Origin: Rhodovulum sulfidophilum DSM 1374
GTDB taxonomy: Bacteria > Pseudomonadota > Alphaproteobacteria > Rhodobacterales > Rhodobacteraceae
Direction of reading: 5' to 3'
Assembly: GCF_001633165.1 (NCBI RefSeq)
Contig: NZ_CP015418.1
Location: forward strand, 3,968,001 to 4,032,000
DNA: 64,000 nt
Shown piece by piece: positions 35,100 through 43,958 of this stretch (position 1 is its first letter; every line of letters starts with the position of its first letter). Position numbers and translations under genes: made by a program. The notes under the pieces were generated by a model. That model was not told where the DNA came from. It searched no databases and saw only the letters and a list, made by a program, of their open reading frames with translations.

Positions 35100-35974
35100 G
35101 CGAGGAAGTGAAACACCTCGGGCGACTGGGCTTCAAGGCTCTTGCGCATCTTGCCGAAAGCCGCGGCCTCGAGCTGGCGCACGCGCTCCTTCGACAGCCC
35201 CAGCTCGTTGCCGAGACTTTCCAGCGTGCGCGGGTCATCGCGCAGCTTGCGCTCCTTGACGATGAAGCGCTCGCGGTCGTTCAGCTGACCCATGGCATGG
35301 ACCAGCCAGCCGCGCAGCTGCGCCCGGTCGCGCCCATCCTCGACCAGATCGGCCGCCTGCGCGCTGTCATCCTCGATGGTCTCGATCCATTCGCGGCCCT
35401 CGTCATCGGTCGATTGCGTGGCGTTCAGAGAGAAATCGGAGCCCGAAAGCCGGCCTTCCATCATCTCGACATCATGCAGCGGCACGCCGACCTCGGAGGC
35501 GATCATCTGGCGCAGCTGGTGACGATCGAGCGTCTCGCCCCGGCCCGCCGCCTCGCGCTCGAGCCGGGCCTGAACCCGGCGCATGTTGAAGAACAGCGAT
35601 TTCTGGCTCGAGGTCGACCCGGTGCGGACCATCGACCAGTTCCGCATCACATAGTCCTGGATCGAGGCCTTGATCCACCAGACCGCATAGGTCGAGAAGC
35701 GCACGCCCCGGTCGGGGTCGAACTTGTCGGCGGCCTTCATCAGCCCGAGGCTCGCCTCCTGGATCAGGTCGTTCATCGGCGCACCGTAGCGCTTGAACTT
35801 TGCCGCCATCGAGATCGCCAGCCGCATATAGGCCGTGATCAGACGATGCAGTGCGGCTTCGTCGCGTTCGTCGCGCCAGGCATAGGCCAGCCTGAGCTCG
35901 GTCTCGGCGTCCAGAAGCTCCGCCTTCATCGCCTGACGCGACAGCGAGTTCGCATCGAATCCGTCAAATGCCAT
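35096..35974 (-). CDS. rpoH: RNA polymerase sigma factor, RpoH family (RpoHII-like)
   Basis: A 292-aa alternative sigma factor. Region 2 is seen as AYMRLAISMAAKFKRYGAPMNDLIQEASLGLMKAADKFD and RFSTYAVWWIKASIQDYVMRNWSMVR (conserved in RpoH; quoted in parts). The RpoH-box-type SSQKSLFFNMRRVQ follows near residue 130, and region 4 ends ESLGNELGLSKERVRQLEAAAFGKM. The N-terminus and box resemble the second RpoH of Rhodobacter, which serves photo-oxidative stress, more than the heat-shock copy; this assignment is by memory of the family. Couples to the ChaN-like gene. Confidence 0.9.
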   Translation of the reverse strand: MAFDGFDANSLSRQAMKAELLDAETELRLAYAWRDERDEAALHRLITAYMRLAISMAAKFKRYGAPMNDLIQEASLGLMKAADKFDPDRGVRFSTYAVWWIKASIQDYVMRNWSMVRTGSTSSQKSLFFNMRRVQARLEREAAGRGETLDRHQLRQMIASEVGVPLHDVEMMEGRLSGSDFSLNATQSTDDEGREWIETIEDDSAQAADLVEDGRDRAQLRGWLVHAMGQLNDRERFIVKERKLRDDPRTLESLGNELGLSKERVRQLEAAAFGKMRKSLEAQSPEVFHFLA

Positions 35975-36012
35975 GCCATGTTCCCGTCAGACAGAGTTTT
36001 ATCATTCTCTAA

Positions 36013-36042
36013 ACTATACGCGCGCGATCTGGTTCCGGACCA
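36013..36042 (-). promoter_or_regulatory. Weak candidate promoter upstream of rpoH
   Basis: On the minus strand TGGTCC (36042-36037) is followed after 18 bp by TATAGT (36018-36013), about 40 bp before the rpoH start. The -35 is one base from TGATCC of RpoE promoters in Rhodobacter, and rpoHII is known to be RpoE-controlled there. The spacing is slightly long, so this is a weak call. Confidence 0.25.
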
Positions 36043-36174
36043 CACAAGAGCTTGAACTTTTCGAAACAATCACGCGTCGATTGTGTGCACATCCGCACAG
36101 AACAGAAAGGAAGTGATCGGCATCATCACGAAATCGCGCTTTGGACGCCGCCGCGGGCAGGATAGGCTCGGCCC

Positions 36175-37062
36175 ATGACCTATGTGCTTTTCATCGGCGA
36201 CCGGACCTTTTCCAGCTGGTCCCTTCGCGGCTGGCTGATGCTGGAGAAATTCGGCCTGCCCTTCCGGGTCGAGGAGGTCGGGCTTTATACCGGAACGCTC
36301 GCCGCCGATCTGACGCCGGTCGCGCCCGCGCGATTCGTGCCTGCGCTCATGATGCCCGGGGGCGAACCGCTTGGCGACACCCTGGCCATGGCCGAAACCC
36401 TGGCCGAGCGCCATCCCGAGGCCGGGCTCTGGCCCGACGATCCGGCGGCTCGGATGCGGGCGCGCTGGCTGGTGGCCGAGATGCATTCGGGCTTTGCCGC
36501 GCTGCGATCGCACTGTCCGATGGCGCTGATACGGTCCTATGACGGCTTCCGGCCACCGCCCGAGCTGCTGGCCGAGCTCGACCGGCTGCAGGCGCTCTGG
36601 ACCGAGGCGCAGACCCGCTTCGGCGCAGGCGGGCCCTGGCTTTTCGGGCGCTATTGCCTCGCCGACGTCTTCTTCGCCCCGGTCGCGGCCCGGATCGCGG
36701 CCTATGGCCTGCCGGTCGGCGATGCGGCCGCCGCCTATGTCGCCCAGCATCTGGCCGACCCGGCCTTCCGCCGCTGGCGCGCCGAGGGGCTGACATTCCG
36801 CTACGCCCCCGAGCCCCATGCGATGGATCTGCCGCACCTGCCCTGGCCAGGCCCCGAGCCGGTACCGGCCCGTGCCGTCGCACATGGCCCCGCGATCAAT
36901 GCCGCCTGCCCGGTCACCGGCCGCCCCCCGACACATTTCCTCGAAATCAACGGCGCCATCATCGGCTTTGCCACTCTCAGCGCCCGCGACATGGTCGCGA
37001 ACGATCCCGAGGCCTTTCCCGAGGTCGCTGCCATTTACCATTCAGTAACCAAGCAGGCGTAG
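36175..37062 (+). CDS. Glutathione S-transferase family protein with C-terminal extension
   Basis: A 295-aa protein. Residues 1-80 form the thioredoxin-like GST N-domain (TYVLFIGDRTFSSWSLRGWLMLEKFGLPF; PARFVPALMMPGG; GDTLAMAETLAERHP), with Ser as the probable catalytic residue in FSSWSLRG. The helical C-domain follows to about 215 (GPWLFGRYCLADVFFAPVAARI). A further 70 residues carry AINAACPVTGRPPTHFLEING and GFATLSARDMVANDPEAFP, outside the normal GST fold. Divergent from rpoH. Substrate unknown. Confidence 0.88.
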   Translation: MTYVLFIGDRTFSSWSLRGWLMLEKFGLPFRVEEVGLYTGTLAADLTPVAPARFVPALMMPGGEPLGDTLAMAETLAERHPEAGLWPDDPAARMRARWLVAEMHSGFAALRSHCPMALIRSYDGFRPPPELLAELDRLQALWTEAQTRFGAGGPWLFGRYCLADVFFAPVAARIAAYGLPVGDAAAAYVAQHLADPAFRRWRAEGLTFRYAPEPHAMDLPHLPWPGPEPVPARAVAHGPAINAACPVTGRPPTHFLEINGAIIGFATLSARDMVANDPEAFPEVAAIYHSVTKQA

Positions 37063-37093
37063 CCGTTTCCCGGTTCGGACCGGAGAGAGCGAA

Positions 37094-38605
37094 ATGGTGG
37101 CCCGTGCCTATACCGTGGCCTTCGACGGCATCGAGGCCCGGATCGTCGAAGTGCAATGCGCCGTGGCGGCGGGCTTGCCCGCCTTTTCGGTCGTTGGCCT
37201 GCCCGACAAGGCGGTCAGCGAGGCCCGCGACCGGCTGCGCGCGGCGCTGGTTGCCATGGGCGTGGCGCTGCCGTCGAAACGAATCACCGTCAACCTCTCG
37301 CCTGCCGACCTGCCCAAGGAGGGCTCGCATTTCGACCTGCCGATCGCAGTGGCCCTGCTGGCGGCGCTCGACGTCATCCCGCGCGACATGGCCGAAGGGA
37401 TGGTGGCCCTGGGCGAGCTGTCGCTCGACGGGCGCCTGGTCCCGGTGATCGGTGCATTGCCCGCGGCAATGGCCGCGGCCGAGGCCGGGCGCGCGCTTCT
37501 GTGCCCCAAGGCCTGCGGCGCCGAGGCCGCATGGGTCGGGGCGACGCAGGTTCTGGCCGCGCCCGACCTCGCTTCGGTCGTGCGCCATTTCACCGGGCAG
37601 GCCCCGCTCGCCCCGGCCGAACCGGGCGAGATCGCCCCCGCGGCAGACCCTCTCGACCTGTCCGACGTCAAGGGCCAGGAGCGGGCCAAGCGGGCGCTCG
37701 AGATCGCGGCCGCCGGGCGTCACCATCTGCTTCTGGTGGGCGAGCCCGGCTCCGGCAAGTCGATGCTCGCGGCCCGGATCCCGGGCATCCTGCCGCCGCT
37801 TTCGCCCGCCGAGGCGCTGGAAACCTCGATGATCCATTCGCTGGCGGGCCTGCTCGACGAGGGCGGCATCTCGCGTCAACGGCCGTTCCGCTATCTGCAT
37901 CACACCGCATCGGCCACGGCCATCGTCGGCGGCGGCCGCGACGCCTGGCCTGGGGAAATCAGCCTTGCCCATAACGGCGTGCTCTTCATGGACGAGTTTC
38001 CCGAATTTCCAAGCAAGGTGCTGGACACGCTGCGTCAGCCGATCGAAACCGGCGAAATCACCGTGTCGCGCGCCAATGCCCATGGCCGCTATCCCTGCCG
38101 GTTTCTGCTGGTGGCCGCCGCCAATCCCTGCAAATGCGGCTATCTCGCAGATCCCGCCCGCGCCTGCGCCCGGGTCCCGCATTGCGGCGAGGCCTATCTC
38201 GGCCGGATCTCGGGCCCGCTCATGGACAGGTTCGATCTGCGCATCGAAGTGCCGCCGGTGGCGTTCCGGGATCTCGATCTGCCCGCCTCCGGCGAAAGCT
38301 CGGCCCAGGTCGCAAAACGGGTCGCGGCCGCGCGCGCGCTTCAGAACGCACGGTTCCAGCATGCCCCCCGCGTGCGGGTCAATGCAGAGGCCGAAGGCGC
38401 CCTGCTGGAAGACGTCGCCGCCCCCGATGCCGAGGGACGCGCGCTTTTGCTGCGCGCGGCCGAACGCTTCCGGCTGACCGCCCGGGGCTATCACCGCGTG
38501 CTGCGCGTGGCCCGGACCATCGCCGATCTCGACGGCGCCGACCGGGTTGCCCGCCCGCATGTGGCCGAGGCAGTCAACTTCCGCCTCGCCATTGGAAACC
38601 TCTAG
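37094..38605 (+). CDS. YifB/ComM family Mg-chelatase-like AAA+ ATPase
   Basis: A 503-aa protein. Residues 1-170 form the Lon-like ChlI N-domain (FDGIEARIVEVQCAVAAGLPAFSVVG; ITVNLSPADLPKEGSHFDLP). The AAA+ core has Walker A LLVGEPGSGKSMLAARIP and Walker B GVLFMDEFPEF, with DVKGQERAKRALEIAAAG before it. Zinc-like cysteines lie in ANPCKCGYLADPARACARVPHC, and the sensor/lid domain is the RLTARGYHRVLRVARTIADL tail. Relatives (ComM) are hexameric branch-migration helicases used in transformation. Full length; last rightward gene before the accessory patch. Confidence 0.93.
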   Translation: MVARAYTVAFDGIEARIVEVQCAVAAGLPAFSVVGLPDKAVSEARDRLRAALVAMGVALPSKRITVNLSPADLPKEGSHFDLPIAVALLAALDVIPRDMAEGMVALGELSLDGRLVPVIGALPAAMAAAEAGRALLCPKACGAEAAWVGATQVLAAPDLASVVRHFTGQAPLAPAEPGEIAPAADPLDLSDVKGQERAKRALEIAAAGRHHLLLVGEPGSGKSMLAARIPGILPPLSPAEALETSMIHSLAGLLDEGGISRQRPFRYLHHTASATAIVGGGRDAWPGEISLAHNGVLFMDEFPEFPSKVLDTLRQPIETGEITVSRANAHGRYPCRFLLVAAANPCKCGYLADPARACARVPHCGEAYLGRISGPLMDRFDLRIEVPPVAFRDLDLPASGESSAQVAKRVAAARALQNARFQHAPRVRVNAEAEGALLEDVAAPDAEGRALLLRAAERFRLTARGYHRVLRVARTIADLDGADRVARPHVAEAVNFRLAIGNL

Positions 38606-38745
38606 AGGATCGCGGAAACAGATATGAATTCAAACGGTTATCTTCGAGCGCTGGGGCCTGCGGGCGCCGGATTCGGGCCATTCGGGCATGTCCCGGGCGG
38701 CGACGCGCCCCCGGCGCCTGATAGCAAAGCGCTCGGGGGCTCACA

Positions 38746-39228
38746 CTACATTGCAGACAAAGTGGCGAAGGTGACGATCGCCACCGTCACCACGCCCATC
38801 GCGACCAGCAATCCCAGCGGCAGGCGCGAGGACCCGGCCGGTCGTTTATCCTGCGAGACGGCCAGCCATCCACCGGTGGCAAGGAGTGCAAGACCCAGAA
38901 AGGCCCCGATCCACTCCATCGTCGCCAGTGTCGTCGACATTGGGGCGGCCGCGACAGGAAAGATGGTCGCCAGATCGAGAAGGTAGACCGCCATGAATGC
39001 GGCCCCCGCGAGCGCCGGAAAAATCCCCACCCGTCCGGATTTCAGAACGCGATAGGCCAGGATCAGGCTCCCGAGACCGAGCAGCGTCAGGAAGACATTG
39101 AATGCGGCAAGGACGGTGACGCCGTATCCCGGAAAGTTGCGGGTTTCGACAAATCCGCCCGGCACCATCAGAGTCAGGTTGAACGTGCTCAGCACGAGTA
39201 GGGCAGCGAGACCGCGTGTCTTGGTCAT
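38746..39228 (-). CDS. Unknown four- to five-helix inner-membrane protein paired with TetR
   Basis: A 160-aa hydrophobic protein I do not recognise. Predicted helices lie at about 8-25, 33-58, 70-92, 100-122 and 138-158, with a short basic linker DKRPAGSSR before the last. The start overlaps the tetR stop by 4 bp, so it is translated with the regulator and is its likely target. No motif indicates a transport or enzymatic role. The region lies between yifB and gshB and looks accessory. Confidence 0.7.
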   Translation of the reverse strand: MTKTRGLAALLVLSTFNLTLMVPGGFVETRNFPGYGVTVLAAFNVFLTLLGLGSLILAYRVLKSGRVGIFPALAGAAFMAVYLLDLATIFPVAAAPMSTTLATMEWIGAFLGLALLATGGWLAVSQDKRPAGSSRLPLGLLVAMGVVTVAIVTFATLSAM

Positions 39229-39884
39229 GTATCTGTCTTTCTGGAATAATCAGGAGGAAGAAGGGGCGTCATCAGAAGGGAAAAGGCGCGCTCGGCAAAG
39301 CGGGCCTCCCCTCCCTCCGCCAGGTCGGAGGCGTTGATCGCAAACCAGCGGTCCACGGTGACGAGGAGGTTCAGGGCGACATCCGCGAGCAGCCCGAGAG
39401 GTAGGTCGTCCCGGACCGCTCCGACCGATTGCCCCGACGCAAGCACGCGCTCGATCTGAGCTCTCAACTGCGCAAGCGGCTCGGCGAAGGCGCGTTGCGC
39501 GGCGGCCTCCTGATGCAGGGTCCGCAGCAGCGAGGCCAAGCGCTCATCCCCTTGAAGCGCCCCGGCCAACCGGCGGCACAGCTCTGCGATCCGGGTCCAG
39601 TATGCCTGTCGTTCGACCCCGGCAATCGCTTCGGTAGTCCCTTCAAGCGTCCCGAGGCGAGCGAGACGGCGTTCGAGCGTGGCGCGAAACAGGTCGCCCT
39701 TGTCGGCGAAGTAGTGATAGGTGCGTCCCTTGCTTTCTCCCGCTTCGGCGATGATGCGGTTGAGAGAGGCATTTTCGAACCCATGCGCGCAGAACTCCAT
39801 TTCCGCCGGATCGAGCCAGCATGCACGCGCCTGATCGCTAAGCGCGGCGAACCTGGTGCGACTGGTTGGAGCGGAAACGGACAA
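39225..39884 (-). CDS. TetR/AcrR family transcriptional regulator
   Basis: A 219-aa repressor. The HTH is recognisable as EFCAHGFENASLNRIIAEAGESKGRTYHYFADKGDLF, quoted here in outline, at residues 30-65. The C-terminal ligand domain is helical (LAGALQGDERLASLLRTLHQEAAAQ). The only in-frame start before the HTH is a TTG at 39884, because a stop lies 9 bp upstream; no strong ribosome binding site is seen. The N-terminus may therefore be mis-set or frameshifted. A perfect 17-bp palindrome at 39926-39942, 42-58 bp upstream, is the likely autoregulatory operator. Confidence 0.78.
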   Translation of the reverse strand: MSVSAPTSRTRFAALSDQARACWLDPAEMEFCAHGFENASLNRIIAEAGESKGRTYHYFADKGDLFRATLERRLARLGTLEGTTEAIAGVERQAYWTRIAELCRRLAGALQGDERLASLLRTLHQEAAAQRAFAEPLAQLRAQIERVLASGQSVGAVRDDLPLGLLADVALNLLVTVDRWFAINASDLAEGGEARFAERAFSLLMTPLLPPDYSRKTDT

Positions 39885-39925
39885 TCGGGATCACGAAGGC
39901 TGTGTGGAACGAAGATACGGCCCAC

Positions 39926-39942
39926 TTAGACCACTGGTCTAA
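39926..39942. promoter_or_regulatory. Palindromic operator for the TetR-family regulator
   Basis: TTAGACCACTGGTCTAA: two perfect 8-bp arms around one central base. Position (42-58 bp upstream of tetR), length and symmetry fit a TetR dimer site overlapping the promoter of the tetR/membrane-protein pair. Confidence 0.7.
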
Positions 39943-40589
39943 ATGTGTCAAACCAGCTGGGCGCGCTATCGGCTCAAAGGTGGATGAGGTCATGAGTCGG
40001 GCCCCGCTTTCCGGAGAAGCGAGCCACCTGCGCCGCCCCCCGAGGATCACATCGTCCCCTCGCCACTCCCTCACGTGGCGCTTGACCGTGTCCCCCGCTG
40101 GGCATTGTTGCAGAACTCGTCGTCGAGGCGAGCTTTCCCCTGAGGCCTTGGCCGACACGCCCGTTCTCGGCCCGACCGAGGACGTTGCAGCGGGTCATGA
40201 GCGCGATGCGGATAGGGATTTCGGCGGTCTGGAAGTCGGGATCTCGTGATGCAACCCTCTATCGGAAGGCTTCAGGCCGCGCCTCTTCGCCTTGACCCAA
40301 CGTCGAAGATGATCGCCCGGTCAGGCCTTCCAGATCCTGCGCCCATAAAGCCGGATCGCACGAAGACCATCACTGCCGGCCCTCCCGGCGGTGTTCAGGC
40401 CCGGGATTTGATCCATCTGCGCAAGCGAAGCCCGCTCTCTGCTTGGTTCGCCCCCGATATGGTTCCGGCATGCTGAGAAGTCCGGCAGTAGAGAACATCC
40501 AAGGCCTTCTCGGCTGCGACGATCCAAACCCGCCTCACGCCGAAGGGTCAAACCCGTACGGGACAGTGTCCGATGGACAGCTTTCAGCC
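39943..40589. other. 647-bp stretch without an intact gene
   Basis: Several short open frames on both strands, none with a ribosome binding site, good codon use or a family I recognise. It sits between the TetR operator and the left end of the decayed insertion sequence. Probably remnant DNA from past insertions. It could not be assigned. Confidence 0.45.
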
Positions 40590-40614
40590 TATTCCGTTGA
40601 AAAGCTCGGCTTGC
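40590..40614 (+). repeat. Left terminal inverted repeat of the IS
   Basis: TATTCCGTTGAAAA followed by GCTCGGCTTGC; pairs with 42145-42170 with one substitution and one single-base indel. Confidence 0.8.
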
Positions 40615-40668
40615 CTGAATGGCTGACCGCTGATTCAATATCGCTGTAACCGTCAGAGGTGAGCGGCG

Positions 40669-42094
40669 ATGATGGGGTCCCGGCAGGAAGCGCAAGGCGC
40701 TCTGTTCTACGAGTTCTCGATCGAAGCGCATGTGCCGCCAGACCATCTGCTCCGATCTGTGGATCGGTTCGTCGATCTGACTGGCATCCGCCAGCACCTG
40801 GCCCCGTTCTACAGCTCCACGGGGCGGCCGTCGGTTGATCCGGAACTGATGATCCGCATGCTCCTGGTCGGTTACAGTTCAGCATGGTGCCGCCATTGGT
40901 CCGAGGCCCATGCCGGACGGCCTCCGGTCCGAACGCCGCCTCTGCGAAGAGGTGCATCTCAACCTCGCCTACCGCTGGTTCTGCCGCCTGGATCTGACCG
41001 TCCCGGTACCGGATCATTCGACCTTCTCCAAGAACCGTCACGGCCGTTTCCGCGACAGTGACTTGCCGCGGCACCTGTTCGAGACAGTTGTGGCGCGATG
41101 CATCGCGGAAGGCTTGGCCAGTGGCCAACGCCTTGCTGCGGATGCCAGCGTCATCCAGGCTGACGCGAACCGGCAGAACTCGACGCCGAAATCGGACTGG
41201 CATCCCGACAGGATCGATCCTGAAGACGCGCCACGGGCTGTCAGGGAGTACCTAGAAACGCTCGACGATGCTGCCTTCGGCGCAGCAAGCCCGGTCGAGC
41301 CGAAGTTCACCTCGCATTCCGATCCAGCCTCACAATGGACCGGGGCCCGTGGAGGGCCGGCCTATTTTGCCTATTCCACCAACTACCTGATCGACACCGA
41401 CAACGGCGTGATCCTCGACGTGGAGGCCACCCGGGCGATCCGCCAAGCCGAGGTTGGATCGGTTCAGACCATGATCAACCGGGGGAGGATACCTTTGGCA
41501 TCGTACCGGAGCGGCTGATCGCCGACACGGCATACGGCACCGGCGTCATGCTGGACTGGCTGGACCGGCAGCGAGGGATCGCGCCACATATCCCGGTATT
41601 CGACAAGTCGGGGCGCAAGGACGGAACGTTCGAGCGCGCCGACTTCACCTATGATGCGGAGAGCGGCCTCTACACCTGCCCGGGCGGCAAGGAGCTGAAG
41701 CAAAGCCGACGGCCCTTCACACCCCTCGTGAGAAGAAGCCCGATGAGGACAGCATGCTCCGCTACCGGGCCAGCAAGGCCGATTGCGATGCCTGCGAGTT
41801 GAAAGTCCGCTGCTGTCCCAAGGAGCCCTCGCGCAAGGTCCTCCGGTCGACCTTCGAACCATCCCGGCATCGGGCGCGTGCGATTGCCCAGCCCCCCCCC
41901 CCGAATACGCGATCTCCTGCAAACTGCGAAAGAAGGTCGAGATGCTGTTCGCGCACCTGAAGCGCATCTTGGGCCTCAGCCGTCTCCGATTACGAGGACC
42001 GAACGGCGCACGCGATGAATTCCACCTCGCAGCCACCGCCCAGAACCTTCGGAAGCTCGCAAAGCTCCTTCCGATCCCACCGGTCGCCTGCTGA
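40669..42094 (+). pseudogene. IS1182-family transposase, frameshifted
   Basis: Reads as one transposase only if four frames are joined. The first, 40669 to about 40875, is YEFSIEAHVPPDHLLRSVD up to MLLVGY. The second, from about 40915 to 41485, has LRSERRLCEEVHLNLAYRW, the DDE-type LAADASVIQADANRQ, and PASQWTGARGG. The third, to about 41740, has PERLIADTAYGTGVMLDW and FTYDAESGLYTCPGGK. The fourth (to about 41890) has YRASKADCDACELKVRCC, and a fifth stretch ends with RKKVEMLFAHLKRILGL and a normal C-terminus. Disruptions lie at an extra segment near 40875-40915, a G-run near 41485, around 41740, and a C-run near 41890. Inactive. Confidence 0.85.
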
Positions 42095-42144
42095 GGAAGG
42101 GTCGGCACGGACGCCGCAAATTCAGAGCGGAGCTCAGTGCGGCC

Positions 42145-42170
42145 GCAAAGCCGAGTTTTTCAACGGAATA
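42145..42170 (-). repeat. Right terminal inverted repeat of the IS
   Basis: Read on the minus strand: TATTCCGTTGAAAA then ACTCGGCTTTGC. Mirrors 40590-40614. Confidence 0.8.
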
Positions 42171-42561
42171 GCCCCTGAAAAGACGGAGCGCCCCGGGCTT
42201 TTCGGCCTCCGCCGCCGCCAGGCGGTTGGATTTATAGAGAGTTCAGCCCAGTTGGCCAGGCGCGACTGGTGGGGACCGAACGTCCCGGCCTTGTGCCAAG
42301 GCCAGGCGCGGATCGCGATGCAGAGCCCTTACCGCGCCTCCGGGTAGCGCCGCGTCCGAAGCGCTCGCGTCGTATGAAAGGCCTCAGTGTATGCGCCGAA
42401 ATGAAAAACCTTTCCACCTGGCACCCTGACGGGTGGTCACAGAACAGCAGACCATCACGCCATCGAACCGGACACTTGGCGCGGAAGAGTCCGATCCGGA
42501 AACGGGCAAATGCGGGACAACGAGTTGACGCCATGCAAAAGTGCGTCGGCGCGCATACCCG
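42171..42561. other. 391-bp gap between the IS and gshB
   Basis: No gene supported. A leftward open frame at 42232-42534 has no family resemblance or ribosome binding site. The sequence is slightly lower in GC than the neighbouring genes and probably represents insertion debris plus the 3' flank of gshB. Confidence 0.4.
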
Positions 42562-43506
42562 TCAGCCGGCGCGCCGGGCTTCGATCGCCACCCAGATCCG
42601 GGCGGCTATATTGGTCTTGTCGAAACGCTCGAGTTCCTGGATGCCGGTCGGCGAGGTGACATTGATTTCGGTCAGATGCTCGCCGATGACGTCGATACCG
42701 ACAAAGACCTGCCCCGCTTCCTTCAGCGTCGGACCGATGGCGGCACATATCTCGAGGTCGCGCGGCGTCAGATCGGCCCGTTCGGCGCGGCCGCCGACAT
42801 GCATGTTGGAACGGGTCTCGCCGTCGGCGGGCACCCGGTTGATCGCTCCGACAGGGGCACCGTCAACCAGTATCACCCGCTTGTCCCCGCTGCGGACAGC
42901 CGGAAGAAATTTCTGCGCAATCAGCGGCTCACGATTCATGCTGGCAAAGACCTCGTGCAAGGAGGCGAGGTTGCGGTCATCCGGGCCCAGCCGAAAGATA
43001 CCGGCGCCGCCATTGCCGTAGAGCGGCTTGAGGATGATGTCGCCATGCAGATCCTTGAAGGCGCTCAGCGTCGCCAGATCGCGAGCGATCACGGTCGGCG
43101 GAATCAGATCGGGAAAACGCAGGACCAGCAGCTTCTCGGGAAAGTTGCGGACCCAGAACGGGTCGTTGACGACCAGCGTGCCGGGCATCACCATCTCGAG
43201 CAGATGCGTCGTCGTGATATAGCCCATGTCGAAGGGCGGATCCTGCCGCAACCAGACGACATCGAAGTCGCCGAGATCGACCTCCTGCTCCTCGCCAAGG
43301 GTGAAATGGTCGCCCCTGACCCGACGCACCTCAAGCGGCCAGCCCCGCGCCATCACCCGCCCGTCATTCCAGAACAGCCGGTCAGGCGTGTAGTAGAACA
43401 GGCTGTGCCCGCGCGCCTGCGCCTCCTCGGCAATCCGGAACGTACTGTCCGCATCAATGTTTATGGCCCCGACCGGGTCCATCTGAATGGCTACCTTGAG
43501 CGGCAT
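42562..43506 (-). CDS. gshB: Glutathione synthetase
   Basis: Joins gamma-glutamylcysteine and glycine with ATP; cytoplasmic ATP-grasp enzyme, 314 aa. Opens [22 protein letters not shown]. Key segments are [18 protein letters not shown], the ATP-grasp [18 protein letters not shown], and the late [23 protein letters not shown]. The ATG at 43506 is preceded by GAGGGAGAA; open sequence to 43545 is an unlikely extension. Leftward after yraN with 98 bp between. Family is certain. Confidence 0.96.
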   Translation of the reverse strand: MPLKVAIQMDPVGAINIDADSTFRIAEEAQARGHSLFYYTPDRLFWNDGRVMARGWPLEVRRVRGDHFTLGEEQEVDLGDFDVVWLRQDPPFDMGYITTTHLLEMVMPGTLVVNDPFWVRNFPEKLLVLRFPDLIPPTVIARDLATLSAFKDLHGDIILKPLYGNGGAGIFRLGPDDRNLASLHEVFASMNREPLIAQKFLPAVRSGDKRVILVDGAPVGAINRVPADGETRSNMHVGGRAERADLTPRDLEICAAIGPTLKEAGQVFVGIDVIGEHLTEINVTSPTGIQELERFDKTNIAARIWVAIEARRAG

Positions 43507-43604
43507 TGCGTTCTCCCTCGCCCGGCCTTCCCAGCCGCCGCCCATCCCCGGGCGATGCGGCGTCGGCTCTGGATGGCCGAGGCGCCGGAAATTTGCAACC
43601 GCGC

Positions 43605-43958
43605 TCAGGCGCAGAATGCGTTCTCGAGAATGTCTACCTCGCCGAAACCGTTCACAAGCGCGACGTCAAAACGGATATCGGTCAACTGCCCACCGGGCTC
43701 GCCCGCAAGATATTCCTGCGCCGCCATCATCACACGATTCATCTGGCGCCGCGTGACCCGTTCGGCCGCGCTGGAGAAACTTCGGCTTTGCTTGACCTCG
43801 ACGAAAACCAGAGCATCGCCATCCCGGGCAACGAGGTCGATTTCGCCTCCCACCCCGCGCCAGCGGCGGGCCGCGATCGCCATGCCGCGCCCCTCATACC
43901 CCCGGGCGACGCAGTCCTCGGCCGACCGACCAGCGTGATAGGAGACCGTTCCGCTCAT
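43605..43958 (-). CDS. YraN/UPF0102 family endonuclease-like protein
   Basis: A 117-aa protein with the restriction-endonuclease-like core [24 protein letters not shown], in which the E..D..EVK residues form the metal site. A basic N-terminus ([26 protein letters not shown]) precedes it. The start overlaps the rsmI stop by 4 bp, the usual rsmI-yraN arrangement. Cellular role unclear; often linked to DNA repair or processing. Confidence 0.92.
   Translation of the reverse strand: MSGTVSYHAGRSAEDCVARGYEGRGMAIAARRWRGVGGEIDLVARDGDALVFVEVKQSRSFSSAAERVTRRQMNRVMMAAQEYLAGEPGGQLTDIRFDVALVNGFGEVDILENAFCA

Larger units (their letters stand above)
40590..42170 (+). mobile_element. Decayed IS1182-family insertion sequence
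   Basis: A 1581-bp element bounded by inverted repeats. The left end starts TATTCCGTTGAAAA then GCTCGGCTTGC; the right end, read inward on the other strand, starts TATTCCGTTGAAAA then ACTCGGCTTTGC. It contains one transposase gene broken by several frameshifts. Size and transposase type fit IS1182. I could not identify a target duplication at the junctions. Confidence 0.82.

Noticed and set aside
38661..38720. GGCGCCGG/CCGGCGCC as a terminator between yifB and the membrane-protein gene
   Set aside because: The arms are separated by about 40 bases of unpaired sequence with no U-tract; too weak to call.
42232..42534. Leftward open frame of 100 codons next to the IS
   Set aside because: No ribosome binding site or recognisable family; likely chance frame in debris DNA.
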